DNA of 64,000 bases from Protula sp. h YS-2021 (Eukaryota > Annelida > Polychaeta > Sabellida > Serpulidae), in contig OX457033.1 in NCBI GenBank assembly GCA_949752745.1, positions 19,879,907-19,943,906 on the forward strand, read 5' to 3'. Each line of letters begins with the position of its first letter. The stretch's first letter is position 1. Below are positions 1 through 53,570 of the stretch, in pieces. Position numbers and translations under genes: made by a program. The notes under the pieces are model-generated. The model made no database searches, was not told the DNA's origin, and saw only the letters and a program-made list of their open reading frames with translations.

Positions 1-1
1 A

Positions 2-41594
<41,593 letters not shown>

Positions 41595-42130
41595 CAGGAC
41601 AAGGAAAGAATAGCAATTAGTTATCGATTTGAAGTGATTAGTTATCGATTTCGCACTTATCGACTTAAAGCGATTATATTTTAAAATATTAATTTAAGAA
41701 ATCTTGCGCAGATATTTCTCTTATATATAAAGCTAGTTTTATACGGTATAATCTGATATAATACAAAGTGCCGGAAATATCAGATATATAATAATTATTT
41801 AAACTTTTGAAGAAAAAATAACGGTGTTTTGACAGTGTTTTAAAAGACAATAGGATCTTCCCTTCTCCGTTGTGGCACAGTCTTTGTATTGGCAGTATTT
41901 CTATGCAAATTTAAATTACTACTAAGCTTTGTGATTTTTATAGCATTTTATAGAGAGATTTAATAGTTTTAGTGTTACGCTTTCTGCTTTGTTGTTGCGG
42001 AAGAAAGCTATATATAGTTTTCTGTTATGTTTACAGAATCATAAATATATTATAAATGTAATAAATGTAATTTTTATAAATAATTTGAGACATCCATAAA
42101 CTGACATATTCTTTCAGTTGCACTTGTAAG
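41595..42130 (+). other. HMCN1: Hemicentin 3' UTR and likely polyadenylation region
   Basis: AT-rich sequence after the stop, with an AATAAA at 42060-42065 followed by T-rich DNA. The true cleavage site cannot be fixed without transcripts. Confidence 0.55.
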
Positions 42131-42489
42131 TATCTTTTTTTTTTAAATTTTATATTTGACTGTTAGAAATAGCTTCTATTGCAAGGCGTGACCCCTTTAA
42201 TCACTAACTCACCTCCCTTGGCGCCATACTACCCTCTCCTTCTTCCCACCTCTCAATCCACTACTCCCCCCTCCTTCCTCCTGCGTACTCTCCCTATTTT
42301 TTTTTTTAAAATTGCTCTGCTGAGTATGCGTACGGAAAAATTTGCGTGTGGCGAATACATGAGTGGTGTTTAGCGGCCATGAAGCTTGAAAAGAAGTGGC
42401 TACTCGCACCACCATAAATAGACTTCACGACTAGTGTGCCTTCGTTTTCTGGCTCATATGCACACCAGTATATCTCTGCTAATTTGTGA

Positions 42490-43190
42490 GGTGCGAAGGG
42501 AGGCTTCCAAATATCGAGGTGCAAAGGGAGACTTCCGAATTGTGGTGCGAATGAAGGTTTCTGAATTTAGTTTCGAAGGGAGACTTCCGAAATGTGGTGT
42601 GAAGGGAGGCTTACGAACTGAGGTGCGAAGGGAGACTTCTGAATTGAGGTGCGAAGGGAGACTTCCAAAATGTGGTTTGAAGGGAGGCTTACGAACTGAG
42701 GTGCGAAGGGAGACTTCCGAATAGAGGTGCGAAAGGAGACTTCCGAATTGAAGTGCGAAGGGAGAATTCCGAATTTAGGTGCGAAGGGAGACTTCCGAAT
42801 TGTGGTGTGAAGGGAGAATTCCGAACTGAGGTGCGAAGGGAGGCTTCCGAACTGAGGTGCGTAAGCAGGCTTCCGAATTGACGTGCGAAAGGGGGCTTCC
42901 GAATTGACGTGCGAAGGGAGAATTCCGAATTAAGGTACGAAAGGAGACTTCCCAACTGAGGTGTGAATGGAGACTTCAACATTTAGGTGCGAAGGGAGGC
43001 TTCTGAATTTTGGTGCGAAGGGGAATTCCGAACTGAGGTGCGAAGTGAGGCTTCCGAATTGAGGTGTGAAGGGAGTCTTTCGAACTGAGGTGCGAAAGGA
43101 GGCTTCCGACTTGAGGTGCGAAGGGGAAATTCCGAATTTCCGAAGTGATATGCAAAGGGAGGCTTCCGAATTGAGATGCGAAGGTAGTTA
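42490..43190. repeat. 26-bp minisatellite, about 27 copies
   Basis: The unit is GAGGTGCGAAGGGAGGCTTC plus CGAATT, in the 3' flank of hemicentin. Open frames on both strands are repeat artefacts. A separate G-rich GGAGGGTATGGGAT-type stretch lies at 43560-43760. Confidence 0.9.
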
Positions 43191-43792
43191 TCGCAACCAG
43201 TAACCGAAGTCCCAAATATAATGTACACTGGTCCCGTAAAAGAAAGGGGAACACTCAGAGATGTAATTATAAATTTTATTTTTATTATTGATACATTTTC
43301 TGCTGGAAATATTATATATATATATATGTTTAAGATGATAACAAAAGAAAGATTTTTGTTTTAATTCTTGACTAATTGTTGAAAAGTTTTGATTACTGAT
43401 TAATGGAAACAAAATTGGTGCTAAGGAGAGAGATAAAAGAAAAAACAAAGCTTTGATAAGAATCGAGACTGGTTTATTTTCTTTGCCCCTACCCCTACCT
43501 CCACCCACCCCCACCCCACTCCTAATAATCCTGAATACCTAAGGACGGAAATGTGTCGTTAAATTAGAACCTCGTGGAGGGTAGGGGGCGGCGGAGGGTA
43601 ACGGATGGGGGAGGGGGTGGAGGGTATGAGATGGGTGATGGAGAGTAGAGGGTGGGGGTGGAGGGTATGGGATAGGGTGGAGGGGATGGATGGTATGAAA
43701 TGGGGGAGAAGGGAATGGGATGAGGGTGGGGGAAGGGTTGAGGGTAGAGACAATGGGACATTTAGTAGGCGTAAGGCCGAAGGCCAAATATA

Positions 43793-44881
43793 CTGAAGGA
43801 CAAAAGAAAGTTCGCACATAAAAACCCAAATATCTCAAAAACCTGTGGATATTTTTTTCTTAATTTTTACCATCAGATTGTAATCAGAAGTTGTAACCAT
43901 CGTTATTTTTTCATGCGGGTGTGGTTTTTTATTACGGGTTTGTAGGCATTCAAGCATGGTACCATATTAATCCACATAAGTCAGTACCGGGCTCGATATT
44001 TAAAAATTATGAAATTACACACGTGGTCATCCAATATAACTGCATATGTAAACGCAGTAAATCGATGAAAACAACGGAGAACTGAGATGCCGTGAATACC
44101 GCAAAAAGTGGCGACCACGCTATTGGCATGCTTGAAGCTGGTGCTTCTGCTCAGTTTGTTGCCAGACGTTTCGGGTGCAGTAAAAGAGCAGTTGAAAAAC
44201 GGTAGAAGACGGTATCGGGACACCGGATCAATCAAAGACTGACCACGTAGTGGCATACCGCGTGTGACCACACCTAACCAGGATCGCCGGATCCGCATGA
44301 TCCACCTCCGGGATCGCGAACATGGGATCCGCGCTCGTCGGGTCCACATCGGAGTGGTGCTAAACCGCGAGAGACAATGCCCGCCCACACGTTGTTCGGG
44401 TGTGTAGAGATTATTTAGCGGCTAATAATGTTGCTGTGCTCCCATGGTCGGCATGTAGTCCGGATATGGATCCCATAGAACATCTGGATCGCCAAGTTCG
44501 AGCCCGTAACCCACCGCCTCCAAATCTCGCGGAATTGAGGCAAGCATTGATTGAGGAGTGGCACAAATATCCTCTATACAAAATTAACAGGTTGATAACT
44601 TCAATGCATAGTCGAATCTAGACCCTACTGCGTTCCAATTGATACCGCATACGGTATTAGTGGCGGTTATAAACATTGTAAATCGAAGAAAACTCAAAAC
44701 GGAGTTTACACTGACTTTGACGCTTTGTGACCTTTCATTAAAATTTCTCCAGAAGTTTCATTTTTCGATTATACTGTAGCACTATCTGAGAGGTATCTTT
44801 GGTATAAATTTGAAGGCAATCGAGCAATTAAGTGAGTAACAATACAATTTTTCATTATGTGCGAACTTTCTTGTCCTTCAG
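43793..44881 (+). mobile_element. Tc1/mariner-type element, complete ends (1089 bp)
   Basis: The left end is CTGAAGGACAAAAGAAAGTT and the right end its inverted copy with one base deleted (AACTTTCTTGTCCTTCAG). The inverted similarity runs for about 29 bp through TCGCACATAA, and both ends are flanked by TA. Inside is a broken transposase (44113-44621). Confidence 0.92.
44113..44621 (+). pseudogene. Tc1-like transposase, internally deleted and frameshifted
   Basis: The N-terminal helix-turn-helix part reads AIGMLEAGASAQFVARRFGC. After a frame change come RYRDTGSIKD, PRSGIPRVTTP and RIRMIHLRDR. The sequence then jumps to NARPHVVRVCRDYLA, NNVAVLPWSACSPDMDPIEH and INRLITSM before a TAG. The first catalytic Asp region is missing, and WDEL-like residues after IEHL are altered. 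Non-functional. Confidence 0.85.
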
Positions 44882-45139
44882 TATACAACAACATGTTAGT
44901 CACACCCAGGCAAGACTGTCTTTCTTTATCAGTCGTTAAAAGTATGTGTGTATATAAAGTTTTTAAGTTGACAAACAGAATTTTAGCCTGAATCTCTTGA
45001 AATTTGCGTTGACAATAGCGGACGTAAGTACCTAACTGGCTGTTACTTTTTTGGCAATTCACCTAACATTTTTTAAACGTATCTCCTCATAGGTTTTAAA
45101 GGAAACATTCTAACATTTTGGTGGAAGGGAGGGGACAGA

Positions 45140-45610
45140 TATATTGCCACTAGAGCCATGCAGTATCCGCTACAGCCTTGCAGTAGCCACTAGAGCCGTG
45201 CAGTATCCCCTACAACCTTGTAGCAGCCACTAGAGCCATGCAGTATCGCCTACAGCCTTGCAGTAGCCACTAGAGCCATGCAGTATCCCCTACAACCTTG
45301 CAGCAGCCACTAGAGGCATGAAGTATTCCCTACAGCCGTGCAGTAGCCACTAGAGCCATGCAGTATCCCCTACAGCCTTGCAGTAGCCACTAGAGCCATG
45401 CAGTATCTCCTACAGCCTTACATTAGCCACTAGAGCCACACAGTATCCCCTACAGTCTTGCAGTAGCCACTAGAGCCATGCAGTATCCCCTACAACCTTG
45501 CAGCAGCCACTAGAGCCATGAGGTATCCCCTACAGCCTTGCAGTAGCCACTAGAGCCAACTAGTGTCCCCTACAACCCTACTGTAACCACTAAGGCCTGC
45601 AGTAACCGAT
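45140..45610. repeat. 40-bp minisatellite, about 11 copies
   Basis: The unit is GCCACTAGAGCCATGCAGTA plus TCCCCTACAGCCTTGCAGTA, slightly diverged. Intergenic. The DNA from 45611 to 46728 shows no gene. Confidence 0.92.
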
Positions 45611-46728
45611 ACCCTTTATTTCAATTTTTGTCTCGGCAGACTTGCGTCCGCGGGCTATTCCGACTGCTTTTATCCGTTTAACTTGAAACTGTAACATTTT
45701 GGCGATTTACAAACTTTTTGCACATTTTAAACTTTGTTGGAAGCCATTCTTCAAAATGCGCAGCCTCAAGTGGTTTTCTTCGGATAATGTTGTCTTTAGA
45801 AATTATTGTTCGGCAATCCTGTAAACACTGGCCAAAAGCCGGTATTCCATATTGCTAAAGTTGGTCTTTCCAGTTTTGTAAAATGATTACAATATGGTTT
45901 GATGGAATTGTTTTCTATTGTTTTTTTATTCGAATAATCTCCAGTATGCAATGCGTATTCACCGACTTTGACTCCCCCTCCCCCTCTGTGCGTACGTACT
46001 GTATGGATGACCCTTAAGGAATACTTACCGCGATTCCCTCTACACGAAGCGTCAATATGTTGCATTGGATAACATTCAGATAATCATGCTTTATCCCGCC
46101 TCTGTTTTGCTGTGCTTAACTTGACATCAACACATTTGTGAAATACCCTTTATTTGCGGTTTATTCTCAGAATAGCAGTTAGACACAAATAGCATTCATA
46201 ACTGAGAAGTGTACGTAGTTAAATTAAAAATAATGTATCAAACCCTTGAATCCTACGTTCAAGGCTAACAACATGAGGTTAAACTTAAGTTAATTTAAAA
46301 TCAGCTTTAATAAATAAAATAGTTGAATGCTGAATACCAGCGTATATGGTAACGTATTATACCGCTTTATACCCAACTGCTTGAAAGAACAGAGTTTTGG
46401 TTCAACCAAGTAACTATAAATAAAGAATGTCCTTACAACAGACCACAAAAGTAGGCACTTTGATTTACAACCATTGAAATAATCTAAAGCAATTTTAGAT
46501 GATTGAAATGGTTTTCCTTAGCTTTACAAAACTCAAGTAAACAAGGCATTCAAGCACTCGTTGTTTGTGACGGGGTTGTTTATAACCATTAAAGACACAT
46601 ATTTTTAAAGTATTAACCCAATTTTCCATCTCCTTTTTCTTATAACAGACGCAGAAACGCTGACACTTCTTAAAGAAAGAATAAAAGCAATTTTGCATGT
46701 TTCCAATAATTTAAAGCACATAAGTAGA

Positions 46729-48628
46729 ATGAATTTATTGAAACATTTACATCTGTTGTATATTTTCATTGGTGGATTTGTTTATTTTGTATCTGGTATA
46801 GTAGAGCTTGAAATAGAAAGTGACGTTGGTATGTATAGATTTTAGTTTTTCATCTTCACAAATTTTTGCTGCACATCATTACTTTTTGTCGTTCTCACTA
46901 ATTTACTGTCAAAACACCTATATTAACAAAATTTGAGCATTGTCAAATTTAAACATTTTTTGTGCATGTGAAATGTATTGCAGCACATAATTGTGGAGTT
47001 TATTCTACTAGATCGTTTAGATTGTGAAACACAGATATCCTTAATATATTATATCGATTCAATTGTGCTAAGAGTATTTTAGCTATGCATATTGCTGTCA
47101 AAATTTTTCATATATGAAAATATGATATGTTTATTTATTTTATAGACGGGCTCTACAAGCATATTCCATGCAATGACACATTTATATTCAACGATACGAT
47201 TCAGCGAGTCGTTGCGCGGCGACCTTATGAGTACTTTGCAGAAAGCTTTGTGCCTTGCTATTGTCTACTTTACCCAATCAAAGACCAAGACTGGCATGCC
47301 GACGCTACGGTTGACGTTGGATACCATGAATATGTAAATGGTACAGGAGCCTGGACACATTGGAGACTCTACAATAACTTCACATTGAAAAGAGGATGCA
47401 GTGTCCCGTATTGTAACGCTATACAATTTGGATTCCACAATGATACGGAAGATTTTCCTATTATAACACTAATCTACGGCAGTGACGTTGAGGACAAATC
47501 AATGACCACAGATCGAATTTTTACATTCTTTCCATGTGAGTGACTTTTACATTGTTTTTAGCTTGTTTCAAATAGAAGTTATTATTAAAGGTGGAATATT
47601 TACATGCCAAACTAATGACATAATCTACCATTTTTAAATTAAAATTTCCATAAATAAAAAATACACAAATACAATATGTGATATACATTAGTTACTTTTC
47701 AACAATTTTTAAACTGGTAAGCACTTTGTTTTCATTATGATTCATTTTTATGACTCACTGTAACTCAGTTAGCTGGACACAAAAATTAAAATCAAACTAA
47801 AAGAGTATGTTTTTTTTTTCATTTTTGCTTACAGCACCATTAGCCATTAGCTTGTAATTAAAAACACCACGGATGATAATTTATTCTTTTTTGATTTATA
47901 CAATATATTTTTAACAAACAGATGACATTCGAGTAGAACTGAGCTGTAGCCCACATGATTATGCTGATCCAAGGTTCACAGTAAATACTCTTACGTCATT
48001 TCCTGTAACAACAGAAGAGGAAAATAACACCGAACAACCTAGAACCACTCTCATATCAGATTTCACTTCTTCACCTCAACCAGCAGTTAAAACAACACCA
48101 GCCTCGAAACCTTCAGAGAACAAAGGGAACTCCAGCAACATTGGTGTAATCACTGGTGTAGTCATTACGGTCTGTTTGGTTATCCTTATTGCAGTGACAG
48201 TCTTTTCAAGGAAGGCCATTGTTATGTGCTTTAAACGTAAAGAACCCAATTCGGATTTATTTTCATATGGCAATCTGAGCGATAACATTCAAAGCAATGA
48301 AGTTGTCCAAACTCCAAACGTATTGTTCACACCTCACACAGACGTAGATGAACAGACCGATGTTAAAAACCACAAAGTGGATATTTTGTTTTGTACAACG
48401 GCATCAAAGATAACTCCTGAAGATGACAGAAACTTGAACACTCAATCCAAGAATAATACTGAAATCAGTAACAGCCACAGCATCGTCGATGACTGCGCTG
48501 CTGGAAGGGATAACACAAACAACACTGTTACGGACGAGAATGTTGCTGATATAAACTATGTCAACAATGACGATTTCAACAATACTAACACTGATAATGG
48601 GAGAGATGAGGACAAAAGCGATAACTGA
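46729..48628 (+). CDS. Novel single-pass type I membrane protein (3 exons, 398 aa)
   Basis: The exons are 46729-46828, 47146-47535 and 47922-48628, with phase-1 introns (donors GTATGT, GTGAGT; acceptors TTTATAG, AAACAG). The ATG starts MNLLKHLHLLYIFIGGFVYF, a clear signal peptide. The ectodomain (about residues 24-236) has few Cys (HIPCND, PCYCLLYP, GCSVPYC, ELSCSP) and several N-glycosylation sites (NDT, NGT, NFT, NSS). A Thr/Ser/Pro-rich stalk follows. The membrane segment is about residues 237-259 (IGVITGVVITVCLVILIAVT) with RK after it, then a tail of about 140 residues rich in Asn and Asp. I do not recognise the family. The function is likely cell-surface recognition, by inference only. 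Confidence 0.82.
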
Positions 48629-50976
48629 CAGGCCAACTGGCACTGGAAATATAATTTAAAGATAAAAATAGAATGTGATCTATATCAAATTACTCAATAA
48701 CCAGCAATGCTGTGAGCAGACACGGTAAAATGCAGATATATGGTAGAATGTACATGTAGTGATTTAAACTGTGTTGCCATCTTGAAAATCAGATACAGCG
48801 AATATTTATCTTCGATACCTGTGAATACGATTCCAATTTGGTACAGCTCTTTGTGAGCAATTTTATCAATTACTTATCGGGTTAATCATATTTGTGGATA
48901 TTGGATTATCAATCAAATTTTAGTTTCTACATTGTATAGGCTTCATTTCTATAAGTGTCAATTTTATCTATTTCGGTTAATTAAGGAATGACTCAAATTT
49001 ACACACCTTGCTTTGTAAAAAAAGGAATTTAATTGATGTTATAGTATTTATTTCATTTAAAGTTTTAAAGTTTATTTTAAAAAGATTTTTGACATAAAAG
49101 TTGTCTTGTTTTCTTTTCGACAGTGTGTCCTATTGTCATCATTTTAAATGAACCCGATGGCTTAAGATTCCCTATAATCAATTGTAAAATGCAGAAAATT
49201 AAGTTTTCATAAAACGAATGAATTGATTTTTATTTTATTACCATCATATTATTACCAGATGCCAGGGAATGTTTCGCACATTGTCACATTAGTGTAAATG
49301 AGAATTAAAATGAACTAACTGGGTGTCAATCAACACAAATGCATATAAATTTGCACATAAGTTAGATTGTGGTCATGAAGAACGGCAGTCAGGTATACAT
49401 AACTTCACAACACTACGAAATACCACGCAACCCTTTTCACTGTACGTTTACCCAAATACAATATAGTATTAATTCATACAACAATTCGCTACTGAATACA
49501 AAATTGCATTCTTGCATTTTTACACGCATACAAAATATGGTCTTAAACACTTAATGTCTCCAATATGGCATTTGGATTAACTAGAACAATGGTTAAATTA
49601 AAAGTATGTTACACGCTCACCTGACATTTAAGTCAATGGTACTGTTTTATTAACAGTGCTGAAATGTCAGAAACAGAAAATATTTGGTTTAAAGATGTTA
49701 TTATTTGGCGTATTACGAGGAACGTTCTCGGAAAAACTTCATGCCGTGCGTTACTAATGAAAATGTGGAAAAGGAATAATAGGCTCTATAGAATACTTAT
49801 TATTTTTAACTATCAATTTTCTCTTTGTTGAATTGAGAAAGGTTAGGGTAAATACAAAATATATTGTATAGATCAAAGGAATGCGGATAGACTTGATTTT
49901 GACATTCCTTTCTTGTAGTTACTCTACTCGTTCCACTGCGAGCAGCAATTCTTCACTCCCTTTAAAACAAATGGAATTTTGTAAATCTGGTTGATAATAT
50001 GTTAAACAGCTCTGGGTATTATTTTTTGCATCAATAGGGCAAAGGGTACAAAACTAGATACATACTGATAACCCTTTGCTATCTAACGGTAACGGGGTTC
50101 GTTATGTTGTGTATTAGACCTATTTGATTTCACTGGGGATTCTCCCAAAATAGTACTCGATGAAAGATGGAAACTGCTTTTATAAATACACCCGCTTTGC
50201 ATTTATATAGCAAATAGATATTCGCAGATGCCAGCAGTTTTATAACAACGCGTAAGCAATAACGTGTTTATGCTTTGGCCTTTCATTAGCCGACTAACAG
50301 AGTCATTTCACAGAGTAGAGCTCTAATATTACTGTGTTCACCATCTTAGTAGTCTGCGAATAAGTTGTTTTTAATCTTCACAAGTATCCGGTAAAGGCAA
50401 AGAAGGATTTCGGTATGATTGACCTCCAGTTATTGATCAGTATTTTTCTTCTTTTGTTTTAGGTCAAGGTGAAAATGCTGCTCTCAGAACCTCATATTAT
50501 TTATATAAGTAGTATTGTTTCAGTATTTACACAGCTACAGGTCAAAGCCTACGAACGAGAAAGAACGTGCATCCCGTTTACATTTATTTACTTACTTATG
50601 ATTATTTAGATAATCTTAAAAACATTTTAAATAAATGAGATGGAAAAGTTAGCTGAAGCTTGGAAAATTAAATTTTCTTTTTTTTTTGAAAAGAGATACT
50701 TTTGTTGGTAAAAGTGCCTGATAACATATGGAAAGAAGGTTTCTCAGCTTAGCCAACTGCCCTCTCTTAGCCTGTTTTATACATTACCATTGACCGATTT
50801 TATCAAGCGGTTTGAATTGTCGCTTTCAAGTAAATATTACTGAGAAGTGGTAAAATCTTTACTTATTTTTTTCTAACATTCTTCTTATGCCAAATAGAAC
50901 ATCATCACAAGTATATTTTTATTACATTACTTCTCACCAAATCAGACATATGTAAATATATTTTGTTAGTTTCCAG
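48629..50976. other. Intergenic DNA or first intron of the next gene
   Basis: AT-rich, with no convincing exon. A short ATG frame at about 50474 (MLLSEPHIIYISSIVSVF...) could be a signal peptide, but it has no donor in the phase needed by the exon at 50977. Confidence 0.5.
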
Positions 50977-52504
50977 AAAGATCAAACACAGAAAATGATA
51001 AATATATAGAAATGCATTTTATGTCTTTGGCAAATACAACCATATTAGCAGACGGTGTTTATGTAGGAGGATCAGCGTGGTTTACTCATAACGTTTCTGT
51101 TGTAAGCATGCCATGGGATACGGCCATTGTGGTAGTTCATGCCCAATGGACGTATAACAAGCTCCAACATGGTTTTCTTGCCTCACTTACCATTGACGTA
51201 CTGATGAATTCAGCCTGGAAATGTATAAATTCAAAGCAAAACAGCACAGGTAAATCTGTCTATGAACTGTTCTTGATAAGACATGATTGCAAAAATTTAT
51301 CAACCTTTAAATTTAGCCTTAGACTTTTTCGGGGTTTCAAATTGGGTGACTGAGATATTAGTACAAATAATAATATTAAAATATAAAAAAAGTTGTATAA
51401 CACATGTTGGTTTTTGCTACCAGATAGTTGCTTCTTTATTATTATCAATGTCTGACACACTATGGCATATAAACAGCTTGCATGCACACGTGATGAAAAT
51501 TCTTCCTGTATACAAAACGCTGTGAAAATTCTTTCTAACATATTGAAATTTAAATTGTTAAGAAATTCAGAGCAAGTTTAAACAAGCTTTGGAATTTTAA
51601 TCAAATTGCAAACCCTCTAAAGATATCGGATATTTTCAACCCATGATTTGCCAGGTACTATATATATTAAAGAATGTGTAAAAAAGATCAACCGAAACCG
51701 AAATGTAGAACATAAAGTCTGTTGCTGAGAAAAGGCTGTCTGGATAACTTTTTCCCCTGAAGGGAAAGGGCACCTGGTATCACATGTGTTAATAGCGTAT
51801 TCAAATAACTTAGAAGAAATAGGTTATTTTGAGGATTGATGCTGTCTGCGCGGAGTACCAATTTCGCTTAAGGTAGTTAATTTTCATTCATTACGTTTTA
51901 AGTATTCATTCAGTCTCCCACAAAAGGGGGTATTATTTGAAATTGGCATGGACACGCAGGCTAACCAGTTCGTATGGGGGTTTTCCTGATGACTGCATTA
52001 TTCGATAAAGTTGGGAAAAGCTTGGCGTCTCATATATATTAATAATAGTATTAATCACATCGCATTGCTGGGGCCTTAATGAGATCTGAGTACCTACGTT
52101 TTCATTTGAGGCCTAGAATGAAACATTGCGCTTCAAAACATGCTAAAGCCAGCAAAAGGATACGCCTGCTATATTTGCCTACTGGTAAAATAAAAAGTGA
52201 TTGATTTAAGAAATAGCCTGTTCTAACGTGAACAGAAATAGCGTTAAACTACTGCTGGGACCTAAGCACGTAACATTGCTTGCTTTCTCCTGTGCACTTT
52301 CTTTTATGTGTGTCATGCATAGCAAGCCTCTGTTATGAGAAACATATAAATATGTGTTATATTTGTCTTTTATTTCTTTTATTAGAGTGGAAACTTAAAA
52401 TCTTTAATGATTCAGCTTTGGCCACTGCTAAAGATCTTTTTGTTAACGGAGACTCACCTATCATTGTTCGTTTCATTTCATATTATCATACAGCCTTTCT
52501 TTGA
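50977..52504 (+). CDS. Partial gene: extracellular domain with GFLAS / WKC / W...FND motifs (2 exons)
   Basis: Exon 50977-51249 follows TTTCCAG (phase 1 in and out, donor GTAAAT). It reads ANTTILADGVYVGGSAWF, MPWDTAIVVVHAQW, GFLASLTIDVLMNSAWKC. The second exon starts at 52386 after TTATTAG and continues EWKLKIFNDSALATAKDLF, closing at a TGA at 52502-52504. The pattern DG-xxxG-xxW ... P-x-x-T-xxxxV ... GFLAS ... SxWKC ... W-xxxxF-D-xSxxxA matches a secreted-protein domain I have seen in many aquatic invertebrate proteins but cannot name. The TGA lies in a dispersed repeat, so the true end may differ. The first exon with a start is not defined. Confidence 0.55.
51250..52385. other. Intron between the two motif-bearing exons
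   Basis: Unique AT-rich sequence. No additional exon was recognised. Confidence 0.5.
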
Positions 52505-53570
52505 GTGCCTCCAATGTTTACAGCAAGAGGCCTTAAGTGTTATGCCTTCAATGCTTACAGCAAGAGGCCTTAAGTGTTATGCAACTGCAACAGCGCACAG
52601 TAAGCTTTAGCTTTGTGCGGAACGTTCACTAGGCAGGCAGTGAAGGCGGCGAAAATTGACCGTGAAAAATAATAATAATGAAAAAAATATTGATAGAACT
52701 CGTTTAGATCAAGTTCTATATAATTATGACGTGTTGTGAAGATAAAACGACGAAAAAATGACGTCCGACTGTAAAGAAAAATACCCTCTCTTTTTGCGTA
52801 TTGTGATAGAACTCGTTTAGATAAAGATTTATATTATTCCAAACTTTGGTGCCAATCGGGCCAGCAGTTTCTGATGAGTTGTGATGACAAAACGACGGGC
52901 AATATTACGGGCGACCGCAGTAATGACTTCTGATACTTTGATCGAAGCTTAAATTGTCCTATGCTTCTTGCAGTAGGCGAGTGGTACAATAAAAACGGGA
53001 CCGATTTCGCAAACTATTAGTGAAATGAACACTTGGCAATTGAACAGTTCATTTTCATTACCAATATTTAGGTTCTTCTTCAAAAGCTATACAAAACAGC
53101 ATCAGCTAATGTAAATCCACGACATATTTTGTTATGATTGCAGGATTAGACAATGTATAAAGTATAAATATAGTTTAATATTCTTCTTTTTTGTGGTGGT
53201 CCACAGAAGCGCCCCCCCCCCCACCCCCCCCCCCCCGACACACACACACATTTCATCCTATCATAAGACTTTCTTTGAGTGCCTCCACAGTGGCCTTGAG
53301 AGTTATGCAACTGCAACGGCGCACAGTAAGCTTTTGCTTTGTGCTGAGCATTCAATATACATGCAGTAAAAGCAGCAAGAATACCCCATCTTTGCGTATT
53401 AATCTGACCTTGAAAACAAGCCTAATAATGAAAAAATGATAGAACTAGCTTAGATCATTATTTTAAAGTTTGGTGCCAATCGAACCAGTAGTTTCCGACG
53501 ACTTGTGATGACAAAATGACGGGTAAAATCACGGGCGGCTGTAAAGAAAAAAAGCGATGAAAATCTCATG
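52470..53570. repeat. Diverged direct duplication of about 750-bp offset
   Basis: TTTCTTTGAGTGCCTCCA, GCAACTGCAAC.GCGCACAGTAAGCTTT and CTTTGGTGCCAATCG..CCAG appear in order at 52490-52920 and again at 53262-53540. A C-rich tract sits at 53205-53236. A small direct repeat (ACAGCAAGAGGCCTTAAGTG) lies at 52520-52580. Confidence 0.7.

Noticed and set aside
44400..44621. Independent 73-residue gene
   Set aside because: It is the C-terminal end of a deleted Tc1 transposase inside TA-flanked inverted repeats.
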